From: Desarmillaria ectypa
Taxonomy: Eukaryota > Basidiomycota > Agaricomycetes > Agaricales > Physalacriaceae
Direction: 5' to 3'
Assembly: GCA_030407005.1 (NCBI GenBank)
Contig: JAUDYN010000001.1
Coordinates: 3,038,001-3,102,000 of the forward strand
Length of the DNA stretch: 64,000 nt
Shown here piece by piece: positions 1-11,464 of this stretch (within the stretch, counting starts at the first letter, position 1; each line of letters begins with the position of its first letter). The notes under the pieces were generated by a model. The model searched no databases. It was not told the origin of the DNA and saw only the letters and a program-made list of their open reading frames with translations. Made by a program: the position numbers and the translations under genes.

Positions 1-633
1 TATCGAGCACTGCAGCTGGAGTACGAAAACTGGCACAAAATTCGATGACGAGGTCGCCCAACTCATCGTGGATAAGGGCGTGTACGTTTGCCCCAGTGAG
101 CATTAGAATCAATGTAATTTCATGAATGGGACACTGACTGTCTCCAGCGATGAACACCGCCTGCCCTGCAGGATAGGACTATTTCTGTCCATAGGGCCAT
201 CGTGCTGCTATTGTAGCAAATCTGGCTTCATTCTGAGCACTCAACGCCAAGATCATCATGGGAACTGACGACGGAATCGAACATTGTTCCTTCGAGCGCT
301 ACACTGACGGTCTTAAGGCTCTAGCGGATGCGGGATACACCCCGTGCAAGCTGTTGGCTACCTACACTGACGTCGCGGTAGAGGCCTGTGGTTTGTCGGA
401 ACTTACGGGCAAGCTTCTTCCAGTTCGTCGCAGATGTAGTTGCTGTCGAAAGCAATCCGGTGGAAAGCATAGAGACATCCACCAAATCAAGATTCGTGCT
501 GGCCAGAGGTAGGGAACACCAGTTAGCGCCCATCCCACCACTTCCAGCAGACCACAAAGAGAAAATCGAGGAGTTGATGGCAATGCTGAGAAAGGGCGCT
601 GGATCTAATGATTTAAGTGTTCGCGTATTCTAG
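1..633 (+). pseudogene. Decayed metal-dependent amidohydrolase (imidazolonepropionase-like), 5' end outside window
   Basis: The conserved C-terminal half of an imidazolonepropionase/Xaa-Pro-dipeptidase-like amidohydrolase can be read, but it is broken. From base 2 the frame gives IEHCSW and a GVYVCP block. A 52-nt GT-AG intron (96-147) joins it to T-MNTACP, giving the family's CPTMNT motif. The same frame then carries stops at 174 (TAG), 192 (TAG) and 234 (TGA), while conserved family sequence continues between and after them: DYFCP, then KIIMGTDDGIEHCSFE. At about 419-424 the frame breaks just after TGKLLP, and ADVVAVESNPVE continues in another frame until a stop at 631. Three nonsense changes and one frameshift in roughly 200 codons argue for a pseudogene. 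The stops could be explained by C-to-T type mutation (RIP-like), which is inference. A sequencing or assembly error is less likely with four separate lesions. Confidence 0.7.
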
Positions 634-1026
634 CATGTTACAAATTAGAAAAAGGCGCAGAAATAATTGTAGCAGAAGCATACCAATGGGCGAGACTATA
701 TCTCTTGTGTTTTACCGGGCCACCCAACCTACTGAAGAGGACTTTTCGATACATAGATGAGGTTAAAGGTGGTTCGGATCCCTCGGGCCGGGGGCGACTT
801 CAGGATACATGTACTATTGTTTTAGCAACTTACAATAAGTCGATAAGTAGTGTGATACGATGCCAGTCCAAATGATCGCTAAGAAAACAGAACAATGAGG
901 TGAATGAGTGAGTACGGCACAATAGCCGCCGGGGTATTTCGGTGATTGCGAAAGCAAAAAGTATCCAAAAGAATGTTGAGTAGCTAAAATATACAACAAA
1001 ACGTGAGAGACAACGTGATACTTTTG
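634..1026. other. Intergenic, nothing recognised
   Basis: This stretch lies between the amidohydrolase relic and the 3' end of the reverse-strand gene that follows. It has only short unrelated frames, no RNA gene signature and no repeat that I can see. Confidence 0.5.
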
Positions 1027-4000
1027 TCACCGCGCCAAATCTAAATGCTGATCGTTAGAGGGATACCGGTAGGCCACGAAGTCTGTGTCTTGTGCCACGA
1101 GCTCCTCTAATGCTTTTCGAGAAGTGATGGACATCCTGGGTCCACCAACTCCGCTGAACGCGCTATGCCGCGACGCAGAAGTAGCATAGCCTCCATTGGT
1201 TGTTACCTCGTCCAAAGCATCAGACCCTGCCGACTGCCGGAACGAAGGGAACTGTTGGGCAACGTTGTCCTGCATCAGATTTCGTTCTGGTTGCTTCTTA
1301 CCCAGTAAAGACGATAGCCCGAATCTGGACTTTCGCTTCGTCGGTTGGGGTAAGCTATTCCTATTGCTTGTCATTGCAGCATAATCGAGGCGCAAAGATT
1401 GTCTTGAGCTACCGAATTCATCGTATGCAGGACCCATTGATTCACGCGGGTCATAGCTTGCCATTGTTTGGTTTCGCGCCCGTTCTGATAGTCCATCCAG
1501 ATTTGGACGCGACGTGAGACCACCGAAGGACTGCCGTCGAGTTTCAGGGTTACGGAAGGGGGCTTGAGGCGGAAGGAAGTCATGAGTCGGTCCAGCTCCG
1601 GGAGGTGGTCTTCGGGTGTCGAAGGTGTATACAGTTTGAGGCCGGTCTGGTGATGTTGGAGCGATATTAGATCGGCGTCGTGCCTCTCCAGGCAGTGGGG
1701 GGAGCGATTTTTCGCGTGTCAGGCTAGCAGAAGGAACAGGAAGATTGGTATAATTATTAAGAAGGGCGGGAACAGGAGATGAGGATGCAATGCGCTTGCG
1801 TATGTCGGGATCTGAAGTCATCGAGTGCACGTTTCTCGACAGGCACTTTTCGTCGATGTCATCATAGTTGCCACTCAACTTGCGTATAACTGGAGTATCT
1901 GCGTCTTGGACTGAAGGTCGTGATGAGGCGGGAGATGGTAGAAGGCTCGAGGGAGCTGTAGGGGGGGAAACACCAGAAGTAAGTTTTGGCGGAGAAGAGG
2001 TGAGAGAAGGCGTAGAAGCATGGCGACCTTCACGGCTCATAAGATAGGTAAGGGGTGGTGGTGGTGCTAAGGGGTAATCGTCTTCGGCTCTGCGGTTGGA
2101 CTGTAGCTGCCTTTTCTCGCTGGTAATGTCGTCATGCTTAGATCCCCTCGTCACCATGTGCCAGATTTTGGCGAGTCCCTTCCTCTTTTTCTGGCTCTTG
2201 CTCTCTGAATGTCGAGACTGGCGTGATAAAGTTGGTTCCAAAGGTTCCAAGTCGGCACCGTTCCACAGCTGACTCCGACGAGGAGTGTTCAAATCAACGG
2301 GAGAGGACACATATCGATTAGCCGCATCTTCCCGTTGTAGTGCAACACTTGAGGAGCAACATAAGTTATAAACATGTTCCTGGATATGAACGACGAAGAC
2401 TTACTGCATATCAATCATACTTCCTGACATCCCCGATACTGCCAAGCTATCACGACTGTTCCATCCTTCCCGGAAATTAGGGAATCCAAAAAAGCGAGAA
2501 CGTCGCGGGGACGTGGAGCTCAAGCTGTGCACGTCCGAAAACGAGGCCTGAGACTGAGCACGAGGAAGCTCTGGACGATCAAGGGGTGCAGTCAAGACAC
2601 TCATGGGTCGACCTATACTGCCTTGAGAATAGCGTGTCGAGGGTTTGAGACCAATACCACTGTCAGTGGGAAGACTCGGGGAAGACATTACTGAGTGAGC
2701 GTCGACGAAAGAACTTCGAGAAGACTTTCGAGCCCGTCTCTCCTCCCTGCGGCGGCGCTCTCGAGCCTCGCGTTCTTCTTTGCGGACATCCACGTGTTCG
2801 ACAATCATGCCGTTCTCCAAAAGAGTCACTTCACGAGAATGTGCGCGATCATGCAGTGGGTTTGTAGGAATTGAGGGAGATCGAGGAGGCTTAATACGGA
2901 CCCCACCTGTGTCGTCAGTTGGTGCTGCACTGTTACCCATATCGTATGCAGATCGTCTTAATTGGGAGTAGGCATCTCGCATCCTGTTATCAAGTTGTTT
3001 CGCCTCTTGCATTGCACGAGCATGTGCGAGAGCTTCTTCTTCCAGCAATTTCCTCTGAGCAGTGACATAAGCATTGAGAGTCTGGCTCCGTGATGTTGCT
3101 TCTCGTGCCGTCTATGAGATGCATTTAAAAAATCATTTAGGTTGGAGAATGAACAAACGCACCACGCTAAGCCATATCTTGACATTCTGCTCGGTCAGAC
3201 GGCCACCTTTTGCTCTAGGCCTTGGAGGCTCATCAACATTGACGATTCCTGTAACTTCTTCCTCCTCCTCTCTGCGTTTCAGTTCCTCATACAAGATGTC
3301 ACTCTCCCGCTCCCACATTCCAGGAGATGTTACATCGACGTCAGCCATGTCCTGGTCACGCATGGCACATTCAACACAAATTTCTTCTTGTCGAGGTGGA
3401 GGAGGCGTGGGGGAATAGACCGGATTCACGGGATTTGGATTTGTGCTTTGATTAATGAATGTCGGCTGTTGGGCATACACTCGAAGACGCTGGGATACAG
3501 GAGGTGCATAACCTGGGGTTGCGGATAACGGAATAATGGCAGGAGACATTGCGGCAGTATAGCTGGGACTAGCAACAGCACCGGAAACGGGCAAAGCAGG
3601 ATGGCGGGGAGTGGAAGGAATGGGGCCTGCTATTGGCTCCTGTGATGGCAACCTGGGCAAAGTACCTCTTCCTTGAGGTGAGGCATCCACGGGGGGTTGC
3701 CGGGTATCTTCTTGTGCCCTGGAAGGGGCATGTTGTGTGTTGTCGTCCAAACTATACCGTTCGACCACACGGCGAGAGGCTCCTTGAGGTAGAGCATATG
3801 ACACTTGGCTCCGTGGAGGCTCCTGGGAAGGTGACTGCGACGATTTTATCGATGAAAGGTCAGAGGCCTCTGCACGGGACGGCCTTCGCGACTGTGACTG
3901 AAGGTGTTGATCAGAAGGGCTTGGCACATCTGCTGTCCGTCCCACCGGCGTGGAGATCGTAGCCATTGGCTCATCCTTCCCTCGACTCGGACTGTCCTCC

Positions 4001-4197
4001 TTTTGCACATTTGAATCCCTGGTGGAAGTGGACTTGTCTCCAGAACCGACGACGACGACAGGGCTCGACCGAGGTGTAGTGGCCGTTGAGGGGTATCGGT
4101 TGTCGCCGAAGTCGAGGTCAGCAATCAGGGCTCGCGGGTACATCGAATGTACATTCGTGCTCGTATCGGTTCGTGAAGGGTAGACGGTGGCAGCCAT
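1027..4197 (-). CDS. Large Ser/Pro-rich low-complexity protein with short charged coiled coil, function unknown
   Basis: I do not recognise a catalytic domain. The model is complement(1027..2347, 2405..3111, 3163..4197), 1020 codons with clean GT-AG introns of 57 and 51 nt and consistent phase. The start ATG at 4197 (MAATVYPSRTD) follows an upstream region without family-like sequence. The protein is rich in Ser, Pro, Thr and Arg throughout. Around residues 320-410 it is more structured and charged: WERESDILYEELKRREEEEE, then KIWLSV joined to TAREATSRSQT, then a helix-forming LLEEEALAHARAMQEAKQLD. A second Arg/Glu-rich helix (REEREARERRRREERRARK) lies near residue 460. The rest looks disordered. 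Such proteins are often scaffolds or signalling adaptors, but nothing in the sequence fixes a role. Confidence is high for the gene and low for any function. Confidence 0.75.
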
Positions 4198-4666
4198 CGT
4201 CCAAAGGTCGGACGGATAAAAATTGCGGGCTGGAGGTAACAGAGAATGTGAAAGGTATTGGAAATAAAGCGGTGCTGAAAAACCGAAAAAAGGGCTGGCT
4301 TCGCCGGCAACGACAAGCTGAAGGGATCGCAGGTTGTTGCTCGACGTCGAGGAGATATGCCGGCCGTAATGAGAGGAGAAGAAGAGATTTTGTTGGCAAT
4401 AGCGAACCAAGTCCGAGTTCAAGCTGCGTCAGCTGTGGTTAGGACTGATCTGAGTGCTCGCTTAGGCCCGATCCGGACCTTTTACAAGGACTCTATTGGG
4501 AACATCAAAGTGTTTTTCTACTTTTTATCTTTTTGCGGTTGCTTTTGTACGTATTATCTCAAGCTCCGCCAGCAGGACGGCAATTGAAATAGTTCGAAAA
4601 AAATACTATGATTCTATGCTATTCAGAATCAACACTACGACTGTAACCATCAGCCTTTCAAAAGAG

Positions 4667-5744
4667 TTATTTACGGTACCTGTCAACCGATCCATTAGTT
4701 TCCAGTATTGTAAACTTCCCTGTAACCTACCAAAGAACCGCTTTCCTGCTGCGTCTCATCTTGCGTTGTAGTTGCAACATTCCGTATAGGAGCGCCTCTG
4801 CCGTCGGGGGACATCCGGGAACATATATATCAACCGGAACGATACCTGTAAATCCGGATCGTAGAGCATCCCTAACGTGTAAATGATAGAAACACGTACG
4901 ATCACACCCACGAACAACCGAGTAGGAATAGTGGTAATATCCACCTCCATTGGCGCACGAGCCCATTGATACTACCCATCCTAGAGCAACCATGAATAAC
5001 CCGGTATCGCCCGCATATACATTAAATGACTTACGAGGTTCAGGCATTTGGTCGTACACTTTCCGCAACGCAGGTGCCATTTTATTCGTGAGCGTCCCGG
5101 CGACAATCATAACTTCACTCTGTCGAGGACTGGCTCGGAAGATGATACCCAGTCTGTCCTGGTCATACCGAGCAGCAGCCATGTGCATCATCTCCACTGC
5201 GCAACACGCAAGACCTGCGCACAACTGTTACAACAGAATCTTCTTGAACCCGGTAGTATATACTCACCGAAAGTCACAGGCCAGAGCGAGCTTTGTCGCG
5301 CCCAATTCGCAATCTTGTCTACAGTAGACAGAACATACTCTAAGCAAACCGCGTGAGAAATGAGATAAGATCCACGAAAACTGGCTGCCAACACGCACCT
5401 GATTTGTTCTGTGGGTGCTCAAGACTGAACTGGTTGGAATCTCTGTTCGCCAACTCCACCATTGGCCGAGTCGCAGATAACGAAAAAGAGGGAATAGATG
5501 ACTGAGACGACGACGACGGTTCCGCTTGCAAGGTGGGTCGCGTTGTATGTAGCCATCGGGGCGCTGCAACTCAATGAATATTCTGTTTGGCGTGTAAGAC
5601 ATTCGTAGACACACCGGAAAGGCCCGCCGGTCGCGTAGCTGCTCGTCGTCTGGCGGCAGCAACTGTATAAGATATATAACATGAGTCCACGAGAGAAGAG
5701 ATGGTAAACTCGAGCAAACCTGCTGTCTTCAAAGCCAGAGACAT
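4667..5744 (-). CDS. NDUFS7: NADH:ubiquinone oxidoreductase 20 kDa subunit (NDUFS7/PSST), mitochondrial
   Basis: This is the complex I subunit that holds iron-sulfur cluster N2, next to the quinone site in the inner mitochondrial membrane. Model: complement(4667..4679, 4731..4845, 4900..4980, 5035..5214, 5268..5339, 5399..5569, 5615..5662, 5720..5744), 234 aa. The N-terminus ([18 protein letters not shown], later [13 protein letters not shown]) is Arg/Ala-rich and free of acidic residues, as expected of a matrix presequence. The core follows the family closely: [32 protein letters not shown] (tandem Cys ligands), [40 protein letters not shown] and [12 protein letters not shown] (remaining Cys ligands). 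The last exon is only 13 nt and restores the usual WYRK end. It diverges from the mitochondrial transcription factor gene with 145 bp between start codons. Confidence 0.95.
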
Positions 5745-5889
5745 TGTGGTCAGCGTTGGAGAAGGAATTGTGACGACTCTGATTGGCTCCTGCGATTCCG
5801 GCTCTTCACGTGGCACCTGGGGTCAGATAATCAAAAATCGTGGGAATCGTAAGAACCAAATTTAGAAGTGTCTCGTCACGCGTGACCGC
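5745..5889. promoter_or_regulatory. Shared divergent promoter of two mitochondrial-protein genes
   Basis: Only 145 bp separate the start codons of the NDUFS7-type gene (reverse) and the mitochondrial transcription factor-type gene (forward), so both promoters must lie here or in the first exons. I see no clear TATA box. Co-regulation is an inference from the arrangement. Confidence 0.55.
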
Positions 5890-7444
5890 ATGCCTCCCTT
5901 GCCTCCCTTCCAAAACTGTTCGCCATGTCGACGTCAGATCTCTGCACTGTACTCCTGGCCACCACGCAGATACTATCGCACCAAGAAGGTCAAATTTGAG
6001 AAACCCAAATACTTTACCGGCCTTCCGGACTTTCTACAATGGCGCAGCTTTTTTCCATCCAATCCTTCACTTGCGCATCGTATATCTGTTGCAAATCCAG
6101 AAACTGCTAAAAAGATTGCCAATGCCTTTGTTCCAGAGGGATCGAAAGATAAAGTTATCATTGAGGCGTACCCAGGTGCGATTGTTAAACATAGGCATCC
6201 ATGTAATACTGACAAAACCGTCTTGTAGGACCGGGCCAGTTGACGAGGGCATTACTCGCGTTGCCTAAAGAGCGCATCAAAAAGCTCATTGTGCTCGAAA
6301 CACACGACAATTATCTGCAGTACCTTAGAGTATGTCACTTTTACTGCTTTGGAACACGGTCCTCACAAACGTGAAGTCATTGGAAGACGTCGACGATAGA
6401 GTCAAAGTCCTTGATCTTCCTGCAGTGTCATGGTCCACATACGATACGGTGGAAAAAATGGGACTATTAAAAGATGTCGAGACACTATCCTGGGAGGCTG
6501 GTGGTAAGCTCACTTGTCCAAACAGTCTCTGAATGACCCAACGGTTTCTCTAGTACACCCTAATCTTCATTACATCTCCCATCTCAGAGCCACAATATCA
6601 GGAGAGCAGTTCATTGCTCAGCAATTTCGCACTATACCTGACCGGCAATGGCTGTTCAAGTTTGGTCGAGTACCTATGAGCCATGTCATGAGTGAATATG
6701 TATGGCAGGTAAGTTCATCGCTGGTTTTTGGGGTACTTTACTAAAACCTCATGAAAAGCGCGTCTCTGGCCCACTAGGAGATAGATTGAGATGCAAACTC
6801 AGTGTTATAGCTGAAGCGACGGCTAAATGCGAGGAAGCGCTACCTTTCTCGGAAACACAACCGCTTGAACATCATTTCCACCCAGCACCATCCGAGGCCG
6901 TAATGACGAAGGTCGGAGAACTCAGACAAACCAAAAAATTGATAAAAGGGAGAAGATTGGGGATGCCTTTCCAGGTCATAAACATAGTCCCTCGCGCAGA
7001 CGTTGTACGTCGTCCCACACAATGCTAATGTTTCACCGTTTCTAACTATCTCTTTCTAGCTTATATCTCCTGAGACGCTAGACAAGTGGGACTACTGTTT
7101 GCGCCGGATGTTTGTACAGAAGGCAACACCCTTCAAAAAAGCACTATTGTGAGAGGCTTGCTCATCCTTATCCTAGCATTTTACTCATTAAATCAGAACC
7201 CTGGGACCTGGTGCTGGGACACTAGCGAAAACAATCTGCAATCCTGAGAAACCCGTGTGGATTGATCCGGATGCCAAGATCTACTCTCTTACCACTGAAC
7301 AGTGGCAGGTTGTAGTTCAGGCATTCCACGAATGGCCATTTGCCCCAGAGGTAAGTGATACGGCCACATCATATCTTATCTTGCCACTCACAGAAACTTT
7401 CCAAGGATCTCGGCGTAGACTCTGTAGTAGCATCTCTAATGTAA
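5890..7444 (+). CDS. mtf1: Mitochondrial transcription factor/rRNA adenine dimethylase-type SAM methyltransferase (Mtf1/TFB family)
   Basis: The protein belongs to the KsgA/Dim1 fold, in the branch that gave rise to the mitochondrial RNA-polymerase specificity factor. Model: 5890..6175, 6229..6329, 6377..6503, 6554..6708, 6759..7004, 7060..7148, 7197..7350, 7394..7444; 402 aa, all phases consistent. The start (MPPLPPFQ) is followed by a basic, Tyr/Arg-rich leader (WPPRRYYRTKK) that suits mitochondrial import. Motif I, after the first splice, reads EAYPGPGQLTRALL, with a Tyr-Pro-Gly-Pro-Gly loop rather than the usual EIGPG. This is followed by LIVLETHDNYLQYL (motif II acidic residue) and a C-terminal block with GRVPMSHVMSEYVW. 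Catalytic NLPY is replaced or absent in what I can read, which suits a transcription factor better than an active methyltransferase. This is inference. A second KsgA-fold gene, Dim1, lies at 57-58 kb. Confidence 0.85.
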
Positions 7445-8288
7445 CTTTAAAACCAATGTCATCATTACCCATCACGCATGACAAAAAGGCTGGTGAATCC
7501 GCAAGTCAAATATCCATCCAGGATCCCTGATCCGATACCAACCTTTAGAAGGGGGTTCTGTTATTTCTTGCTCATTCCGTTGAGCCACTTCAGTTTCCAG
7601 CAAAACAGTTCAACCTCTCAACCGGCCACGACTACACCGTTATCACTTAACTAATTCCCAGCTTTTATCCTGCCGATGGCGACTGACGTTTCTGAAAATC
7701 CCCGGTTTCGCAGGACGCGACCTTTATACCTTCCATCGACGCTAAAGCTAAAGCTTGTGCAGCGATCCGGTTATTAGCAGGAGCATTAAATTTAATTATT
7801 ACTCTTGCACCGAAAGGTACCCTCAGATTCACGCCTATATCCGAAAACCCTGGAGCTCAAGTTCAAAGCTTGTTACCATTATAGCCAGCCTTCATCCGGA
7901 TTTTACACTCTGGCCTCAACCAGAGTGTGGGGAGTATAAGCTACTTTGTAGAACGATGCTTTTGCATAAGCCTTGTTGTAAACTAATAATACAGGGTGGT
8001 ACAGATACACGACGGGCAAGGATCCGTGTAGTCATCAAAATCCTGTCTACGCCCTTCAGAGAAAGAGAGCAATGCGACAATAACAGGTAACAATGCGAGG
8101 GTGGGTACTACTATGAGGTTATAAAGTGTCCAATGCCAAGAAGAGTTGTAGGATGCTAGGAGTGTATAAAGTAGTCGATGAGGATAAAAGCGAGCCCTCA
8201 AGATGCAAATGGTATCATGGGGCTAGTGTCCGAAAGTCATATGTGATCTCTTTCACCAGGAAAAAAATTGTTGATCTTTGAGTAGCGA
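7445..8288. other. Convergent 3' intergenic region, nothing recognised
   Basis: This stretch lies between the 3' ends of two convergent genes. It has several AT-rich patches and only short frames without family resemblance. I saw no RNA gene or repeat. Confidence 0.5.
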
Positions 8289-10888
8289 TTAACATTCGCC
8301 AAGGAACGAATTCTTAGGGAAAGGTTTCTGATAGTCATCAACCCAAGTCGTCAAGTTAGGATTCATATACGCTTCAATGTATCTGTGAAGCAGTCAGACT
8401 GGCCATCACGTGGAAGAAAATTTGACCAAACTCACTCGTTAATATATGCTTGTGTAGGAAAGTCCGGCGGATCACAGCCAATGTTAATGCTGTCAGTAGG
8501 CTATTGAAAACAGTAGTCTAAGCATTGTCAGTAGGTGCAAGAAAATACTACGCACCTGATACACACGTATATAGTCAATTTTCATATGAACTGGGAAGCC
8601 GAGATGTTCAATATCGACAGGCCCGAAGTTTCTGGACATCCCCAAGTTCGTGATTATATACTATGGTTTTTGTTAACGTCAGCACGCCGAATTTTGGAAC
8701 GCAGGTATACCATGGGCTCCGTTGGCACTGGACGTTCCGATATCTCGACAGACGGGTCAGGTCCCATACCAGCGGCTTTGATAGACCATGCAATCTGACT
8801 GTCCGATATCCACGTTATGTACTGAAAGAGTTTGAAGGTAAGTAACATGATGTAGGATCCAGGAGAGACGCTCACCCCGTCATTGTATCCTGATCACCAT
8901 GGGATAGTACTCGTCAGTGCAGAAGTGTACAGTTTATCCGAGGTAGCAGGGCATACCTGGCTTATACTGCAGAGAATTCAATGTCAGAAACGACATCCTG
9001 AATAGTATGCTTTGAAAGTTACCTCGAACCCATAAATCGAAAAGCAACCGCCCGTTTTCTCGTAACATTGAGTATTCGTGTTGGTCACAATCGACGTTGC
9101 TTCTTGGAGCACATTACCCGTGAAAGTGTTCAACTGCGATATCGATGGATCTCGGACATAGAAATTGTCCGACGTATTTTGCCACACATACGCATGATTG
9201 AACGGCTGCATGAATTATAAGACACGATGGCTCCTCATGCTGAGGAAAGGTTCGACTTACCGCCCATTGTCCGGACTGGGATACCTGCGCTATCAATGTG
9301 TGTTCATTAATCTGCCAAAGATTAGAGACGTAAGATCAAGACGATGCCGAAACCTACCTGGGCCTCGAATATATCGATCTCAGGCGCAGAACGACCGACG
9401 AAGGTACCATCAGGATGAGTTGGGCCGGGGTGGCTTTCTCCTGGGCATGTACACCGAGAAAGTTTTTGTCCTGGCAGATATGAAAGAATGCCGCCCTTCC
9501 CCATGTCCCCGTCGACTGTGGCCGCTACAGGTTCACCGTTGATAGTTTGATTGGCGACAGTACCAATATCGCACGAGTCTTGGACATGATGTAAGCTGAG
9601 TTAGTGTATCAAGGCCGCCATCACTTACCGTATGTATAAGGCCATGTGCCTTCGAGGGATGCACCATATCCTGCGCGTCCAAGGTTGCCCATGGTCCAGA
9701 CAGCAGGCCAGAGACCGAGGACATTAGTGGTGCCCGGTAACATCACAGAAGTCTCGATGTACCCTCCTGTGAAACAGAATTTGTTCCTACAAATGGGGTA
9801 GTTGATACCATAACAATGGGTGACTCCAGTCTTCTTACCATGTCGAGATCATGCCTGCATATCCATAAGGATGAGCACGGGAATTGTTTTAGCAGAACAG
9901 ACTTACTCACCGCCTTGGTAATGCAAATCGTGCGTTTCCTTCTCAGACAAAGTGATAACTAGGGACCCATCCTCGGTTGTGATTGCCGCTGGATCATACC
10001 ATTCCATGTTGTTGGTACCCTGAATATTTCATTATTAAATACGATTGATCTTGAAATTGAGAAACAAACCCAATAATGGAGATCCGCGGCTTCCCAGTAT
10101 GGATCGTCTCCAGGATAGAAAGATCGTCCGTCAGTATTGAATTCGTCTGAAAACACGAGCTGCAGATTTTGAGAAGGATCATTCAAGGATGAGACCGTAT
10201 AAGCCTCTCGAGGCGTGTCTAGATCTATTAGTCCAAAGTTTCCAGGTATATCCGGAACCTATGCGGCCGAAGATGATAGGTGAGGAGGTGAAGCGGCACG
10301 ATGAAGGAAAGAAGCCGCACTTGTCCGCTGGCATTCAAGCCACCAAAGTTGAATCCGCCTTGCTTAGAAAGACCTCGGGAGGTGACATACGATGCCACTG
10401 GATATCCGATACTGACAAAGATTAGTAAATTTCATGTGGCAACCATCAGTGAGAGATAGTGTGTGAAACATACAACAAAGCCAAGATGCCAGCACATAAC
10501 ATGATAAGGCAACCGAGGTTTGTGACTCCACGTATTGAGATAACATGTCCGCCGATTTCCACCTCGTTCGAGTGTTCCTTGGGGGTATGAATGTCGTCGT
10601 CTGGCTCTATCAAGTCCGGCGAGAGATCTGACCCCCATTGTTGTGGGTCGGGAGAGAGAGAAAACTGGAGAACAGATGAGCTGGTTTCGAAAATTTAGGT
10701 CACTGCCAATACCAACTTTTTTAGATATCGAAAATAGCTCCTGGCTTGCACTATACGAAGGGTATGGCGTGTCAAAGTTTGACTTGCAGAAGGACTCAGA
10801 AATGAAAAACGTTTTATCAGCAAGAACGGCATACGAGTTCAGACCATTTGCTGGAACTTGCACTCCGTGATAGCCTCGGTGAGGACAT
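8289..10888 (-). CDS. KRE6: KRE6/SKN1-type beta-glucan synthesis-associated protein (GH16-like, type II membrane)
   Basis: The KRE6/SKN1 family is needed for beta-1,6-glucan assembly and acts in the secretory pathway or at the membrane. Model, 17 exons: complement(8289..8382, 8436..8500, 8556..8660, 8711..8821, 8876..8889, 8957..8966, 9023..9205, 9261..9311, 9358..9578, 9629..9786, 9839..9854, 9911..10019, 10070..10258, 10321..10411, 10474..10680, 10757..10794, 10835..10888), 571 aa. Domains in order: short cytosolic tail with SLSPDPQQWGSDLSPDL, one membrane segment (NLGCLIMLCAGILALFIGYP), then the GH16-like domain from LVFSDEFNTDGRSFYPGDDP, with EIDIFEAQ carrying the ExDxxE catalytic-type motif, and the family's end NPNLTTW...FLGEC. 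Three exons are only 10, 14 and 16 nt. The first two exons (start and 40-nt intron) are the least certain part. Confidence 0.9.
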
Positions 10889-11464
10889 AGCGCAGAGATA
10901 GGACAGCGAGAACCAGACACAGAGATAGCGAGAGCGGGCGATGACAGTCGTAAGAGAAGAGACCAATACCGGGGACGACGTGAAGCAAAGGAAGAAGCGA
11001 AGGCAAGAATGATGCTAATGTCTATAAACGGCACAGTCCACGCGAGCGGAGGGCATCAATCTGGCATTGCCACCTCAAAAGCCGTTTTCTGGCAAATTCC
11101 ATCAAATTCTACTATCCAATAGGGACTCAGAATGAATATCGCCGTCAATTACGGTTCTCGTCGCTCCGTCGGAAGCGTCCAGTGGGTGAGAGCTCTGAAA
11201 TTTCGGTGATTCCGGTCTGTTCTGACCGCTATTTTTTCGATCATGAGCAAATCACCGCTGATCAGATCACATTTGGTTTGGATCATATTTCAAACTTCTT
11301 GGCGCTGGCGACAAGAATGGATATGTCGTCCAGGACGATGTAGCACAACAAAAATTACACGAGTCATCTATATGACAGCACCCGAACAAAGTACAACAAT
11401 AGTGTCCATTATAAATGAGTAGTACAACATCTACATAAACAAGATAGAATTTAGTTAAGACGGA
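10889..11464. other. Intergenic, promoter side of KRE6-type gene
   Basis: It holds the upstream region of the reverse-strand KRE6/SKN1 gene and the 3' flank of the GTPase gene. If the true KRE6 start lies further upstream, an extra exon could sit at 10.89-11.03 kb. Nothing else is recognisable. Confidence 0.45.

Noticed and set aside
767..800. tRNA-like B box (ggttcggatcc)
   Set aside because: No A box and no acceptor stem can be formed at the right distance.
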